NCBI RefSeq assembly: GCF_030718205.1
Contig: NZ_JAUZQF010000009.1
Span: 62,001-126,000 of the forward strand
DNA from: Nonomuraea turcica
GTDB lineage: Bacteria > Actinomycetota > Actinomycetes > Streptosporangiales > Streptosporangiaceae
Length of the DNA stretch: 64,000 nt
Reading direction: 5' to 3'
A model generated the notes under the pieces. The model did no database searches, was not told where the DNA came from, and saw nothing but the letters and a program-made list of their open reading frames with translations. Positions 48,570 through 57,117 of this stretch are shown here, in pieces. The position numbers were made by a program, and so were the translations under genes. Every line of letters starts with the position of its first letter. Within the stretch, counting starts at the first letter, position 1.

Positions 48570-49625
48570 TCATAGGTCGGTCTCGGTGGCGGCCAGGACG
48601 CGCGCGGCTTCGCGTACGGCGGCGAGGTTCTTCTTGCCCTGCCGTGACCCGGCCAGCTTGGCCTTGATGTGGTCCCGGACCGTGATCGGTTCGTAGGCCA
48701 GCCCGGATGCGTCCTGGTGACTGGCCAGCGTCTCGATGACGGCTTCCGGGTTGCCGTCGTGGAAGAAGGCGGCAGAGCGGCGGCGTTTGATCGTGCCGTC
48801 CACGATGGGGGGCTTGACGCGGTGCAGGGTCGACATCCATCGGTCGTTGGTGAGGCGGGCCGTGAGGTCGCCGAGGTTGACCAGCAGGGCGCCGTCGGCC
48901 GGCGCGACATCGTGCCAGCGTTCGTCCCGGCCGAGGACCTGGAGGCCGGCGACCTGGTCGGCCCACAGGACGGTGACGATCCCGAAGTCGGTGTGCTCCC
49001 CCATCCCGACGAGGTCGCCGTCGAGGGTGATCGTTCCTTGCGGCAGGGCGTAGTTGTTCATGCGCAGCACGTCGATGGAGTGGTCGGTGAGCCGGGCGAA
49101 GAACTCGGGATCCAGGTGGAGGGCGTCGGCGAAGATCCGGGTGAGCGTGCGTGCGACCCGGCCGGCGTGATCGAAGTAGGCCTGGACGGCGTCGGTGAAA
49201 CCGCCGATCTCGGGCCACACGTTGATCCCGTAGTCCTCCTCGGACAGCTCCAGCGAGGCGAAGGAGCGTGCCTCCACGCCGACGTTGAAGGCCTCGAAGA
49301 AGTCGTTCATGCGGCCGGCCGACTCGACGCCGAGGCTCAGGCTCAGGGATTCGCTCTTGGGCGGGCTGTAGCCGCGGTTGGCGCCCGTGACGCGGTAGGT
49401 CTTCTTCGTCTCGAGGGGCAAGCCGAAGAAGGCGTTCATCGCCGAGGCCAGGCCGGCGATCGCCGAGTCCGGGATCGCGTGGCCCAGGATCTGGATGAAG
49501 CCCACGCTGGAGCAGGCATCGTCGATCTCCTGTGCGACCCTGCGGCGCTCCGCTTCGGGCCCTGCATGCACGTAGGGGGATATGTCGACGGCCGGAACGG
49601 TGAAGTGCTCAGGCGCTCGTATCAT
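48570..49625 (-). CDS. Isopenicillin N synthase-like Fe(II)/2-oxoglutarate oxygenase
   Basis: A 351-residue non-haem iron oxygenase with the DIOX_N region (VPAVDISPY ... CSSVGFIQILGHAIP) and the 2OG-FeII_Oxy core. Iron ligands are His211, Asp213 (GEHTDFG) and His268 (TLHRV); the co-substrate RxS motif is Arg282-x-Ser284 (RRSAAFF). It would hydroxylate, desaturate or demethylate a small molecule. It is the last gene of the nine-gene sugar-transport operon; its ATG overlaps the preceding isomerase gene's stop by 4 nt. No antibiotic-synthesis genes are near, so a catabolic role is more likely than biosynthesis. Confidence 0.9.
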   Translation of the reverse strand: MIRAPEHFTVPAVDISPYVHAGPEAERRRVAQEIDDACSSVGFIQILGHAIPDSAIAGLASAMNAFFGLPLETKKTYRVTGANRGYSPPKSESLSLSLGVESAGRMNDFFEAFNVGVEARSFASLELSEEDYGINVWPEIGGFTDAVQAYFDHAGRVARTLTRIFADALHLDPEFFARLTDHSIDVLRMNNYALPQGTITLDGDLVGMGEHTDFGIVTVLWADQVAGLQVLGRDERWHDVAPADGALLVNLGDLTARLTNDRWMSTLHRVKPPIVDGTIKRRRSAAFFHDGNPEAVIETLASHQDASGLAYEPITVRDHIKAKLAGSRQGKKNLAAVREAARVLAATETDL

Positions 49626-50566
49626 GCCCGGGCCTCCCGTACGACGGCCGTCCCCGCCCGGAGCGCGGCGACGGGATCGGCCGCCTCGTCCAGCTCGATG
49701 AGGACGATTCCGGCGCCGGGCGTGCGGGACATCGCCTGGGCCCACGCTCGCCAGTCGACGATGCCCGTGCCCAGTTCGGTCATGTAGGGCTGCTGCTGAG
49801 CGAAGACCGTTTCGTCGATGGTGAGTTCGACGTCGATGGGCTTGACCGCGTCCTTCCAGTGCGCCAGTGCGATGCGCTGGGTGTGGCGGCGCGCGACGGC
49901 GGCGGGGTCGCCTCCCCCGAGCGCGATGTGGCAGGAATCGGGGCACAGCCACACGTAGCGGGGATCGGTCATCATCATGAACAGGTCGATGTCCCTCTCG
50001 TACCACAGGGTGCTGTTGGACTCCGTATGGAAGGCGAGCTTCACACCCTGCTGAGCGACGGCCTCGCCGACCACGTGGGCGATGTCGGCCATCCGGGTCA
50101 TGTACGCGGCGTCGACGAAGAAGGGCGGGCGGGTCCCGAACGTCGTCCGCATGGGCAGTCCGGCGACGAGGAGGTCCGCGCCCACGTCGGCGAGGAAGGC
50201 GGCGTGGCGCTCGGCCTCGGCGACGATCGCGTGCAGGTTCTCGCCGCACCGCCAGTCGGGTGACGCGCTCGCGGCCATGAAGGCGCTCACGACGGACAGG
50301 CCCCGGGCCCGGAGTTCGCGGCGGAACGACGGCGCGTCGCCGAAGGCCCGCAGGACCGAGTCGATGTCGCCGGGCGCGAAGGTCAGCTCGATGCCGCTGA
50401 CACCGGCCTCGGCCAGCGCGTCCATCACCCGCTCCCAGAAACGGTCAGGGTTCTTGACGGCCCAGTCGCGGAAGGCGTCGGCGGAGTCGAGTCCCCAGAA
50501 TTTCGGGTGATAGAAGGTGATGATGTCGGTGGCGAAACACGGTTCGGTGGTGTCGTGCGTCGTCAT
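49622..50566 (-). CDS. Sugar isomerase/epimerase-like TIM barrel (AP-endonuclease 2 fold)
   Basis: A 314-residue xylose-isomerase-like barrel. Metal-binding residues are expected in GIELTFAPGD, KLAFHTESN, WLCPDSCHIAL, ALAHWKD and VLIELD. The N-terminal DIITFYHPKFWGL is unlike IolE or hydroxypyruvate isomerases. TIM barrels of this group include isomerases, epimerases and the catalytic subunit of C-deglycosylating enzymes acting on 3-keto sugars. GGAGGTG is 5-6 nt before the ATG, and it overlaps the deaminase by 4 nt. Its position next to a pyranose-oxidase-like gene supports 3-keto-sugar chemistry. Confidence 0.82.
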   Translation of the reverse strand: MTTHDTTEPCFATDIITFYHPKFWGLDSADAFRDWAVKNPDRFWERVMDALAEAGVSGIELTFAPGDIDSVLRAFGDAPSFRRELRARGLSVVSAFMAASASPDWRCGENLHAIVAEAERHAAFLADVGADLLVAGLPMRTTFGTRPPFFVDAAYMTRMADIAHVVGEAVAQQGVKLAFHTESNSTLWYERDIDLFMMMTDPRYVWLCPDSCHIALGGGDPAAVARRHTQRIALAHWKDAVKPIDVELTIDETVFAQQQPYMTELGTGIVDWRAWAQAMSRTPGAGIVLIELDEAADPVAALRAGTAVVREARA

Positions 50567-51171
50567 TCGGCACCTCCGCGAGCGTTGTAGACGGTGACGC
50601 CGCCGGCGTCGACGGCCTGGCGGTAGTCGCGGAACACGGCGAGCGCCTCCTCTCGCAGGACGTCCCGGGTGACCTTGATGCCGCGTGCTTCGAACTGCTC
50701 GGCCCAGTCCGCGCCGAGCGGGCCCTCGTCGAACGTGGTGATCTCCTCCAGTTCCGGGCCCTCGCCGGCGACCACGAGTGCGCGTATCCCGGACCACATG
50801 GCCGCGCCGTAACACTGAATGCACGGACGCCAGTTCACGACCAGCTCGTGTGCGGGCAACCCGCCGCCGCCGAGGTCCCAGCCGCCGACGGCCGTCTGGG
50901 CGAGTCCGAGCGCGACGACCTCGGCGTGTGCGCTGGAGACTCCGGAGGCGAGCACGACGTTCACGCCGACCGAGACGATCCGGCCGGAGTCCTGCTCGGC
51001 GACGAGTGCGGCGAAGGGGCCGCCGTTGCCCTCGCGCCAGTTACGGTCGGCGAGGCGGTGTACGAGGCGCATCCGGTCGGCGCGGTCAGGGATGAAGGCC
51101 GGCACGGCAGCCAGTTCGTCGTCGATCCACGCGGGCAGCGCCACGCGGTATTCCGTGGGGATGTCGATCAC
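50563..51171 (-). CDS. CDA-fold deaminase (cytidine/guanine deaminase-like)
   Basis: A 202-residue zinc deaminase with the complete motif His82-Ala-Glu84 (SSAHAEVVAL) and Cys117-x2-Cys120 (WRPCIQCYGA). The N-terminal 45 residues (VIDIPTEYRVALPAWIDDEL...RADRMRLVHRLADRN) extend beyond the core and resemble those of nucleoside or guanine deaminases. The C-terminal stretch GIKVTRDVLREEALAVFRDYRQ matches guanine-deaminase-like enzymes. It would remove an amino group from a heterocycle. The GTG start overlaps the GMC gene by 4 nt. A deaminase is unexpected in a sugar operon. Confidence 0.85.
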   Translation of the reverse strand: MIDIPTEYRVALPAWIDDELAAVPAFIPDRADRMRLVHRLADRNWREGNGGPFAALVAEQDSGRIVSVGVNVVLASGVSSAHAEVVALGLAQTAVGGWDLGGGGLPAHELVVNWRPCIQCYGAAMWSGIRALVVAGEGPELEEITTFDEGPLGADWAEQFEARGIKVTRDVLREEALAVFRDYRQAVDAGGVTVYNARGGAE

Positions 51172-52712
51172 AGTCGTGCTTCCTCTCGGTGTGCGGCGGG
51201 TGCCGCGTGTCGTCCGGCGACGGCGCGGGCGGCCCGTACGGCGGTCACCGCGCCGGTCAGGGTGACATTGGCGGCCATCGCGGTGGGGATCACGCCGTTG
51301 CCGGCGAGGTACAGGTTGTCGAAGCCCCACACCCGGCCGTCCGGGTCGCACACGCTGGTGTCGTCGTCGGCCAGGCCGGCCCGGACGGTGCCGGTCTGGT
51401 GCAGCGACGAGCCGGGCGGCAGCAGCGCACGCTCGGTCGCCGGATCGAAGGAGCCGAATTCCTCGGCGATCGACCGGACGTCGTCGAGCGCGCGGCCGAT
51501 CAGCGTGCGGTCGGCGTCGGAGTAGCCGAACTCGACGGTGATCCGCGGCATTCCGGCGAGGTCGGTCTGGGTTTCCGAGAACAGGAGCCGGTTGTCGGGG
51601 CGTGACTCGACGGGGACGTACAGCGACAAGCCCACGGAGTGGGCGAGCGGGTGGCCGTTCTCGTCCACGTACGTGCGGTCCATGATCTGCCCGTGGAACG
51701 GCTGTGCCGCTCCGTTCTGGGGCAGCCAGAGCGAGTCCGTGCTGAATTCGCCGGGGCGCGGCAGGGGCAGGGCGTCGAGTCCGATGCCGAACCGGTCGAG
51801 GTCGAGGAGCACCCGGGCGGTGACGAACGCGTGCTCGTTGAGATAGCGGCCCAGTGCCGCGGGCCGGATGCCCGAGGCGAACAGCAGCTGCGGGGTGCGC
51901 AGCGCGTCGGCGCACACCACGACGGCGTCCGCCAGGAGCTCCCCCTCGGCTCCGTCGGCGATGCGGCGCAGCCGGGCCCCGGCGACCCGGCCATCGGAGA
52001 GGAGGAGCGTCGTGGCGAGCGTGCCGGTCGTCAGGGTGAACCCGGGGTCCCCGCCTGTCGCGATCGCGGGGAAGATCGTCCCCGGCGCGGTGCGCGGCAT
52101 GGGACCCGATGCGGTCGCGGTGACGGCCATGGGCATCGGCTGCGGTCGCCGGTCGCCCGGCCCGACGGCGTCGAAGCGCCGGCGTAGGACGTCGAGCACG
52201 ATCCGGCCGACCTCGGTTGGGCCGATCGCGGACGGCGTGACCGCGAGCAACCGGCGGGCGGTGTCCAGGTCCGCCGCCCAGCGGTCCGGGTCGCCGAAGT
52301 CGAACACCTCCTCTCCGGCGGGCCACGGCGTCGCGGCGGTCCAGTGCACGCCCATGCCGCCCGCGTTCCATGCGAGCGCGGTCGCGGGCATAGCCTCGGC
52401 GTCCTGGCCGAAGGCGAGCGCGTGGAACATGCCGGGCGTCAGGTCGGTGAGGCTGCCGGCGACCTCGCGCACCACGTCGGCGCCTGTGTACATGCCCTGG
52501 ATGCCGGTGGCGACCTGTTCGTTGTAGCGCGACCAGAGGACCGGGTCGTCGAGGTCGTGCAGGTGCAGGCCGGGGGCCTCGCCGATCGCGGTGCCGCCGT
52601 CGACCATCGTGATCTTCAACGCCGGATCGGCCTCTCGTAGTAGTCGGGCCACGACAGATCCCATGATGCCGCTGCCCACGATGAGGACATCGGTGCGGGA
52701 GGTGTCGGTCAC
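51168..52712 (-). CDS. GMC flavoprotein, pyranose-oxidase-like
   Basis: A 514-residue FAD enzyme with the dinucleotide fold DVLIVGSGIMGSV (8-20). The C-terminal signature SSLHQTGTVRAG ... FDNLYLAGNGVIPTAMAANVTLT supplies the catalytic His and Asn seen in pyranose 2-oxidases and bacterial glycoside 3-oxidases. The NAGGMGVHW segment is the FAD-attachment/binding region. It would oxidise a sugar hydroxyl, at C2 or C3. GGGAG lies 8 nt before the GTG start at 52712. It follows the ROK regulator by 59 nt and is coupled to the deaminase. Confidence 0.87.
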   Translation of the reverse strand: MTDTSRTDVLIVGSGIMGSVVARLLREADPALKITMVDGGTAIGEAPGLHLHDLDDPVLWSRYNEQVATGIQGMYTGADVVREVAGSLTDLTPGMFHALAFGQDAEAMPATALAWNAGGMGVHWTAATPWPAGEEVFDFGDPDRWAADLDTARRLLAVTPSAIGPTEVGRIVLDVLRRRFDAVGPGDRRPQPMPMAVTATASGPMPRTAPGTIFPAIATGGDPGFTLTTGTLATTLLLSDGRVAGARLRRIADGAEGELLADAVVVCADALRTPQLLFASGIRPAALGRYLNEHAFVTARVLLDLDRFGIGLDALPLPRPGEFSTDSLWLPQNGAAQPFHGQIMDRTYVDENGHPLAHSVGLSLYVPVESRPDNRLLFSETQTDLAGMPRITVEFGYSDADRTLIGRALDDVRSIAEEFGSFDPATERALLPPGSSLHQTGTVRAGLADDDTSVCDPDGRVWGFDNLYLAGNGVIPTAMAANVTLTGAVTAVRAARAVAGRHAAPAAHREEARL

Positions 52713-52771
52713 GGTGATGCTCCCTGTCTTGTGCCACGGGTGATGGGGAGGCGCGGGTGCTCCGTGCCCGT

Positions 52772-53911
52772 TCACGCGCGCGGGGTGAGTGGGCCGAACA
52801 GTTCGGTGTCCATGCGGTCGAGGGCCAGCTTGACGGCGCCGATGAGCGGGGCGTCGCGGCCCAGGACGGTGGCGCGCAACTCGACCGCGGGGGTGCGAGC
52901 CTCGCGCAACGCCGCGCGCACCCGGGGCAGCAGCACGTCGGCCGCGTCTTCCAGGCCGCCGCCGAGCACGATGAGCGATGGTGCGATGGTCCACGACAAG
53001 GTGGTGAGGATCGAGGCGATGTTCTCCACGAGTTCGTCGACCTCCGCGAGCGCGGTCGTATCGCCGGCCCGAGCGGCGGCGAAGCGGTTGAGCGCGACCC
53101 TGCGTTCGGCCGGTTCCGGTGAGGTGAGCATGGCCACGGGGTGGTGCTCAATCGAGGCTGTCGGTATCGACCGTGCTTCGATGATCTCTCCTGCGGCGCC
53201 GTCCAGACCGCGGTGCACGGCTCCGCGGATGAGGATGCCGAGGCCCGTGCGGTTCCCGAGGATCGCCCATACGACGTTGTCGTGGTCTCCGGCCACGCCC
53301 CGCCAGCGCTCCGCGAGCGCACCGAGGTTGGTGTCGTTGTCCGCGAACCAGGGCACCTGGATCCTTTGCCTGAGTTCTCCGGGCAGGTGCACGCCTTCCC
53401 AACGCGTCGTGTGCACCAGGCGCCGTACGACCCCGTGGTCGTCGATCGCGCCACCGCTGGCGGCCGCGCCGGCGCGCAGCCGGTCCGTTGACCCGCCGGC
53501 GTCGTCGAGCGCCTCCAGCACCAGCGCCGCGGCGTCGTCGAGCGTGACGTGCGGATCCTGGTAGGCGCGCAGCAGCCGGTGCGCCCGGCCGACGATGCGG
53601 CCGCGCACATCGGCGACGACCGCGGACACGTCCGAGGTGGTGATGCACACGGCTGCCAGCAGCGCGTGTTCGGCCCGTAGTTCGTAGCGGCGGGCGGGAC
53701 GCCCGGCGTTGCCGCTGGTCGGCACGCGGTCCAGCTCGGTCACCCAGCCCGCCTCCACGAGCGAGTCCATGATGAGCTCGAGGGTGCGGCGGGACAGGCC
53801 GGTCTGCTCGGCGAGCGCGGCCAGCGTCATCGGCTCGGCCGACACGGCGAGTGCCCGGAGGGTGACCGAGGTGTTGACGCGCCGGACGGCGCTCTGATTC
53901 ATCCCGGGCAT
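52772..53911 (-). CDS. ROK-family transcriptional regulator
   Basis: A 379-residue regulator with an N-terminal winged helix (TLAALAEQTGLSRRTLELIMDSLVEAGWVTEL) and a ROK domain containing the DNDTNLGALAE and IVLGGGLEDA motifs. The usual CxCGxxGC zinc motif is missing (region GLDGAAGEIIEARSIPTAS), so it is a degenerate sugar sensor. Its start overlaps the esterase stop (TGATG). It is embedded in the operon it probably controls, by binding the dyad upstream of the binding-protein gene. Confidence 0.88.
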   Translation of the reverse strand: MPGMNQSAVRRVNTSVTLRALAVSAEPMTLAALAEQTGLSRRTLELIMDSLVEAGWVTELDRVPTSGNAGRPARRYELRAEHALLAAVCITTSDVSAVVADVRGRIVGRAHRLLRAYQDPHVTLDDAAALVLEALDDAGGSTDRLRAGAAASGGAIDDHGVVRRLVHTTRWEGVHLPGELRQRIQVPWFADNDTNLGALAERWRGVAGDHDNVVWAILGNRTGLGILIRGAVHRGLDGAAGEIIEARSIPTASIEHHPVAMLTSPEPAERRVALNRFAAARAGDTTALAEVDELVENIASILTTLSWTIAPSLIVLGGGLEDAADVLLPRVRAALREARTPAVELRATVLGRDAPLIGAVKLALDRMDTELFGPLTPRA

Positions 53912-55308
53912 CAGCACGTCTCCGCCGCCGGGACCATCGCCCGTGCCACGGGGTCGAACACGCCCGTGGTGTCGGACGCGAGCGCTGCGCCGGGCCGGCC
54001 GTATTCGCGCGCCGGGTCGCCGAGCACGCCGGTCGCCCGTGCCCAGGCCGGCTCCTGGCCCCGTACGAACCCGACCAGATCGGCATGCATCAGCGTGGCC
54101 AATTCGGCGGGTGGGTTCGGTCCGAGCGCCTGGGGGACTCCAGGCGCGTCGAGCACGTCGAAGAAGAACGGGAGGTCGACGCAGTGCGCGGCGCCGCCGA
54201 GCACGGGGGAGGGCCATTCGAAGGAGTACAGCCAGGTGCCGGCGAGGGCTTGGCGGCGGGCGGCCGCCGTGCGCGCGCAGGCGGAGCGGAACAGGGTGTC
54301 CGTGACGCGGGTGCCCGCCGCGCGGGCGGCGGCTGTGGCCTCCGGCCCGGCCCCGCTGTCGAACTCGTCGCCCGTCGCGCCGAGCAGCACAGGGACGTCG
54401 TGCCCATGGACGGTGAGTCCGTCGGCTATGGGCACCGGCAGGATGTCGTCGCCGGCGCACGGTACGAGCACCGGCGCGTCGTCGCTCCGCTCGCTCCGCA
54501 GGTCGAGGACAGCCTGCTGGATCTGCTCCACGGTGCGGCTGCCGAATCCGGTGCGGGTCGGCGGCACGCCGAGCCTGTGCCCGAGCCGTTCGAGGAGGTC
54601 GCGTGCGGCGCCCGTGCCTACGTTGAAGAGGGCGCCGGACAGGCTGACCGCGCGGTGGAAGCGGCCGCTGCCCGCGGGTGAGGAGAGCAGCGCGAGCACC
54701 GCCGCGCCACCGGCCGACTGGCCGGCGATGGTGACCCGGTCAGGGTCGCCGCCGAAAGCGGCGATGTTCTCCTGCACCCAGTCCAGGGCGAGCAGCAGGT
54801 CGCGTAGCCCGAGGTTGGGGAGGACGTCGTCCAGCGGGGCGAACCCGTCGACACCCAGCCGGTAGCCGACGGTGACGCAGACGACGCCGTCACGGGTGAA
54901 GGCGCGGCCGTCGTACCACGGGCTGGCCGGGCTTCCGGCCAGGAAACCGCCGCCGTGGATCCACACCAGGACGGGGAAGGGTCTGCGGTCGTCGTCCGCG
55001 GCTGGGGCGACGATGCCGACGTTGAGCACGTCGTCGCCCGGTATCGACGGCTCCGGGATGGTCGTCGTGGCGTACAGCGGCACCCGCTGCGCGGTGGCAC
55101 CGTGCCGGGACGCGTCGAACGGCTCGGGGAACCGGCCACGGGGGACCGGCGGGGCGAACCGCCGGGCACCGACGGGGGCTTCGGCGTAGGGGATGCCGAG
55201 GAAGCGCCGTACCCGGCCGCTGTGACGGCCGATGATCGTGCCTGCGGGAGCATGTACGGTGACCGGCTCGCCGGGCGCGTCGAGGGAGTCCATCCGATCA
55301 TCCAACAC
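53911..55308 (-). CDS. Type B carboxylesterase
   Basis: A 465-residue alpha/beta hydrolase with oxyanion HGGGF, nucleophile elbow TIAGQSAGGAAV, and the N-terminal GRHSGRVRRFLGIPYAEAPVG typical of carboxylesterase/para-nitrobenzyl esterase proteins. There is no signal peptide, so it acts inside the cell, presumably removing acyl groups from an imported compound. Start is GTG at 55308 or ATG at 55293. It lies between the second permease gene (3-nt gap) and the ROK gene (1-nt overlap). Confidence 0.88.
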   Translation of the reverse strand: MLDDRMDSLDAPGEPVTVHAPAGTIIGRHSGRVRRFLGIPYAEAPVGARRFAPPVPRGRFPEPFDASRHGATAQRVPLYATTTIPEPSIPGDDVLNVGIVAPAADDDRRPFPVLVWIHGGGFLAGSPASPWYDGRAFTRDGVVCVTVGYRLGVDGFAPLDDVLPNLGLRDLLLALDWVQENIAAFGGDPDRVTIAGQSAGGAAVLALLSSPAGSGRFHRAVSLSGALFNVGTGAARDLLERLGHRLGVPPTRTGFGSRTVEQIQQAVLDLRSERSDDAPVLVPCAGDDILPVPIADGLTVHGHDVPVLLGATGDEFDSGAGPEATAAARAAGTRVTDTLFRSACARTAAARRQALAGTWLYSFEWPSPVLGGAAHCVDLPFFFDVLDAPGVPQALGPNPPAELATLMHADLVGFVRGQEPAWARATGVLGDPAREYGRPGAALASDTTGVFDPVARAMVPAAETC

Positions 55309-55311
55309 CGG

Positions 55312-56193
55312 TCACCGCATTCCCGTTCCGGCGATGCCCTGAACGAAGTAACGCTGCAGGAACAGGAAGAGCACCAGCACGGGCAGCATCACGACGATCG
55401 CACCCGCGAGCTGCAGCCCGTAGTCGGTGACGTGCGACGCGGCCTGGCTGGTGGCGGCCAGACCCACCGGGAGCGTGTAGCTGGACATGCTCTGAGCGAC
55501 GATGAGCGGCCAGATGAAGTTGTTCCACGAGGTGAGAAACGACATGATCGTGATCGTCGCCACAGCGGGGCCGGCCAACGGCAGGAAGATCCGGAAGAAG
55601 ATCCGGAACTCGCCGGCGCCGTCGATGCGGGCCGCTTCGAGCAGGTCGCCGGGGATCGACATCGCGTACTGCCGCATGATGAAGACCGACAGCGGCATCG
55701 CCACGCTCGGCAGGGCGATGCCGGCGAGGGTGTCCGCCAGACCCAGGTCGACCGTGATCACGAACTGCGTGACGAACACCGCGGTGAACGGCACCATCAG
55801 CGCCGCCATGACGGCGCCGAACGCGAGCCGCTTGCCCGCGAAGTCGAGCTTGGCGAGCGCGTAGCCGGCGGCTGACGCCGCCACGATGTTGCCGGCCACC
55901 ACGATGATCGCGACCATGATGCTGTTGGCCATGAACCCGCCGAAGCCCTCGGTGGCGAACAGCCGGGTGAAATTGTCGAGGGTGACGTCGTGCGGAAGCC
56001 AGGCGCCGGGATCGGAGCGGATCTCGTCGAGGCTGCGCAGGGAGCCGCTGATCACCCAGACGAAGGGAAGCAGGGTGAGCAGCGCGCACAGCACCAGCGC
56101 GCCGTATAGCAGGGGCGAGGTGACGGACCGGCGGCGCACGGCGACCCGGTCGCTGATCATTTCGGTGTCCCGCACCGTGGCGACGGTGCTCAT
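55312..56193 (-). CDS. Sugar ABC transporter permease, MalG type
   Basis: A 293-residue inner-membrane permease with six helices and the EAA loop DLLEAARIDGAGEFRIFFRIFLPLAGPA that docks to the ATPase. It pairs with the permease gene upstream (4-nt overlap). No ATPase gene lies in the operon, so the transporter probably uses a shared MsiK-type ATPase encoded elsewhere, as is normal in actinomycetes. Confidence 0.92.
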   Translation of the reverse strand: MSTVATVRDTEMISDRVAVRRRSVTSPLLYGALVLCALLTLLPFVWVISGSLRSLDEIRSDPGAWLPHDVTLDNFTRLFATEGFGGFMANSIMVAIIVVAGNIVAASAAGYALAKLDFAGKRLAFGAVMAALMVPFTAVFVTQFVITVDLGLADTLAGIALPSVAMPLSVFIMRQYAMSIPGDLLEAARIDGAGEFRIFFRIFLPLAGPAVATITIMSFLTSWNNFIWPLIVAQSMSSYTLPVGLAATSQAASHVTDYGLQLAGAIVVMLPVLVLFLFLQRYFVQGIAGTGMR

Positions 56194-57110
56194 GCGCGGG
56201 GCCTCAGCAGCCGGAACTGGACGATGCTGACCAGCATCACGAGCACGAGCATCACGAAGGACGCGGCCGAGGACATCCCGAACTCGCCGGAGCCGAACTG
56301 GTGGTAGGTGTACAGCGCCACCGATTCCGTGGAACCCAGCGGGCCGCCGTTCGTCAGCAGGTACGGCTCGTCGAACACCTGGAGGTAGAAGACGGTCAGC
56401 AGTACCGACACCATGAGCGTGGTGGGCAGCAGCAGCGGCAGGGTGATGTGCCTCAGCTGCCGCCACCGGCCGGCCCCGTCGATGGAGGCGGCCTCGTACA
56501 CGTCCTGCGGAACCGCTTGCAGTCCGGCGAGGAACAGCACCATCGCGGTGCCGAAGTTGCGCCAGACGCCGAGCAGGATGACCACGGGCATGGCCAGGTT
56601 CGGGTCGTCCAGCCAGTTCGGTCCGGCGAAGCCGACCGCGCCGAGCACCTTGTTGACGGTGCCGTTGGCGTTGAAGGCGTACTGCCAGATCAGTGCGACC
56701 GCCACGATGTTCGTGACGACCGGGGCGAAGAAGACGATGCGGAAGGTACGGCGCAGGCGGCGGATGCCTATGTTGAGCGCGAAGGCCAGCGCGAATCCGA
56801 TCCCCATGGTCAGCGGCACACCGACCCCGACGAAGAGGGCGGTGGTGAGGATGTCCCGCAGGAAGCTTTCGTCCTGGAACAGGCGGAAATAGTTCTCCAG
56901 GCCGGTGAAGTCGACGGCGAACGGATTGCGCAGATCGGTGCCCCGCAGGTCGGTGAGGCTGAACCCGAGCGCGGCGACGGTGGGGATCGCCGTGTAGAGC
57001 AGGAACACGACAGTGAACGGTGCGAGGAACAGCCAGGCGACGGCCGTTCGGCGGGAGCCCCGGGATCGACGCGCCGTGCGCGCCGCCCCCGGGACGGCGG
57101 TGGGGGTCAT
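56190..57110 (-). CDS. Sugar ABC transporter permease, MalF type
   Basis: A 306-residue permease with six helices after a basic N-terminus, and the EAA loop DVYEAASIDGAGRWRQLRHITLPLLLPT. It forms the heterodimeric channel with the MalG-type protein. It follows the binding-protein gene by 7 nt. Confidence 0.92.
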   Translation of the reverse strand: MTPTAVPGAARTARRSRGSRRTAVAWLFLAPFTVVFLLYTAIPTVAALGFSLTDLRGTDLRNPFAVDFTGLENYFRLFQDESFLRDILTTALFVGVGVPLTMGIGFALAFALNIGIRRLRRTFRIVFFAPVVTNIVAVALIWQYAFNANGTVNKVLGAVGFAGPNWLDDPNLAMPVVILLGVWRNFGTAMVLFLAGLQAVPQDVYEAASIDGAGRWRQLRHITLPLLLPTTLMVSVLLTVFYLQVFDEPYLLTNGGPLGSTESVALYTYHQFGSGEFGMSSAASFVMLVLVMLVSIVQFRLLRPRA

Positions 57111-57117
57111 CCGGTGA

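Noticed and set aside
48570..49625. Beta-lactam biosynthesis suggested by the IPNS-like oxygenase
   Set aside because: No ACV synthetase or other beta-lactam genes are near; the gene is part of a sugar-import operon and the fold is shared by many oxygenases.
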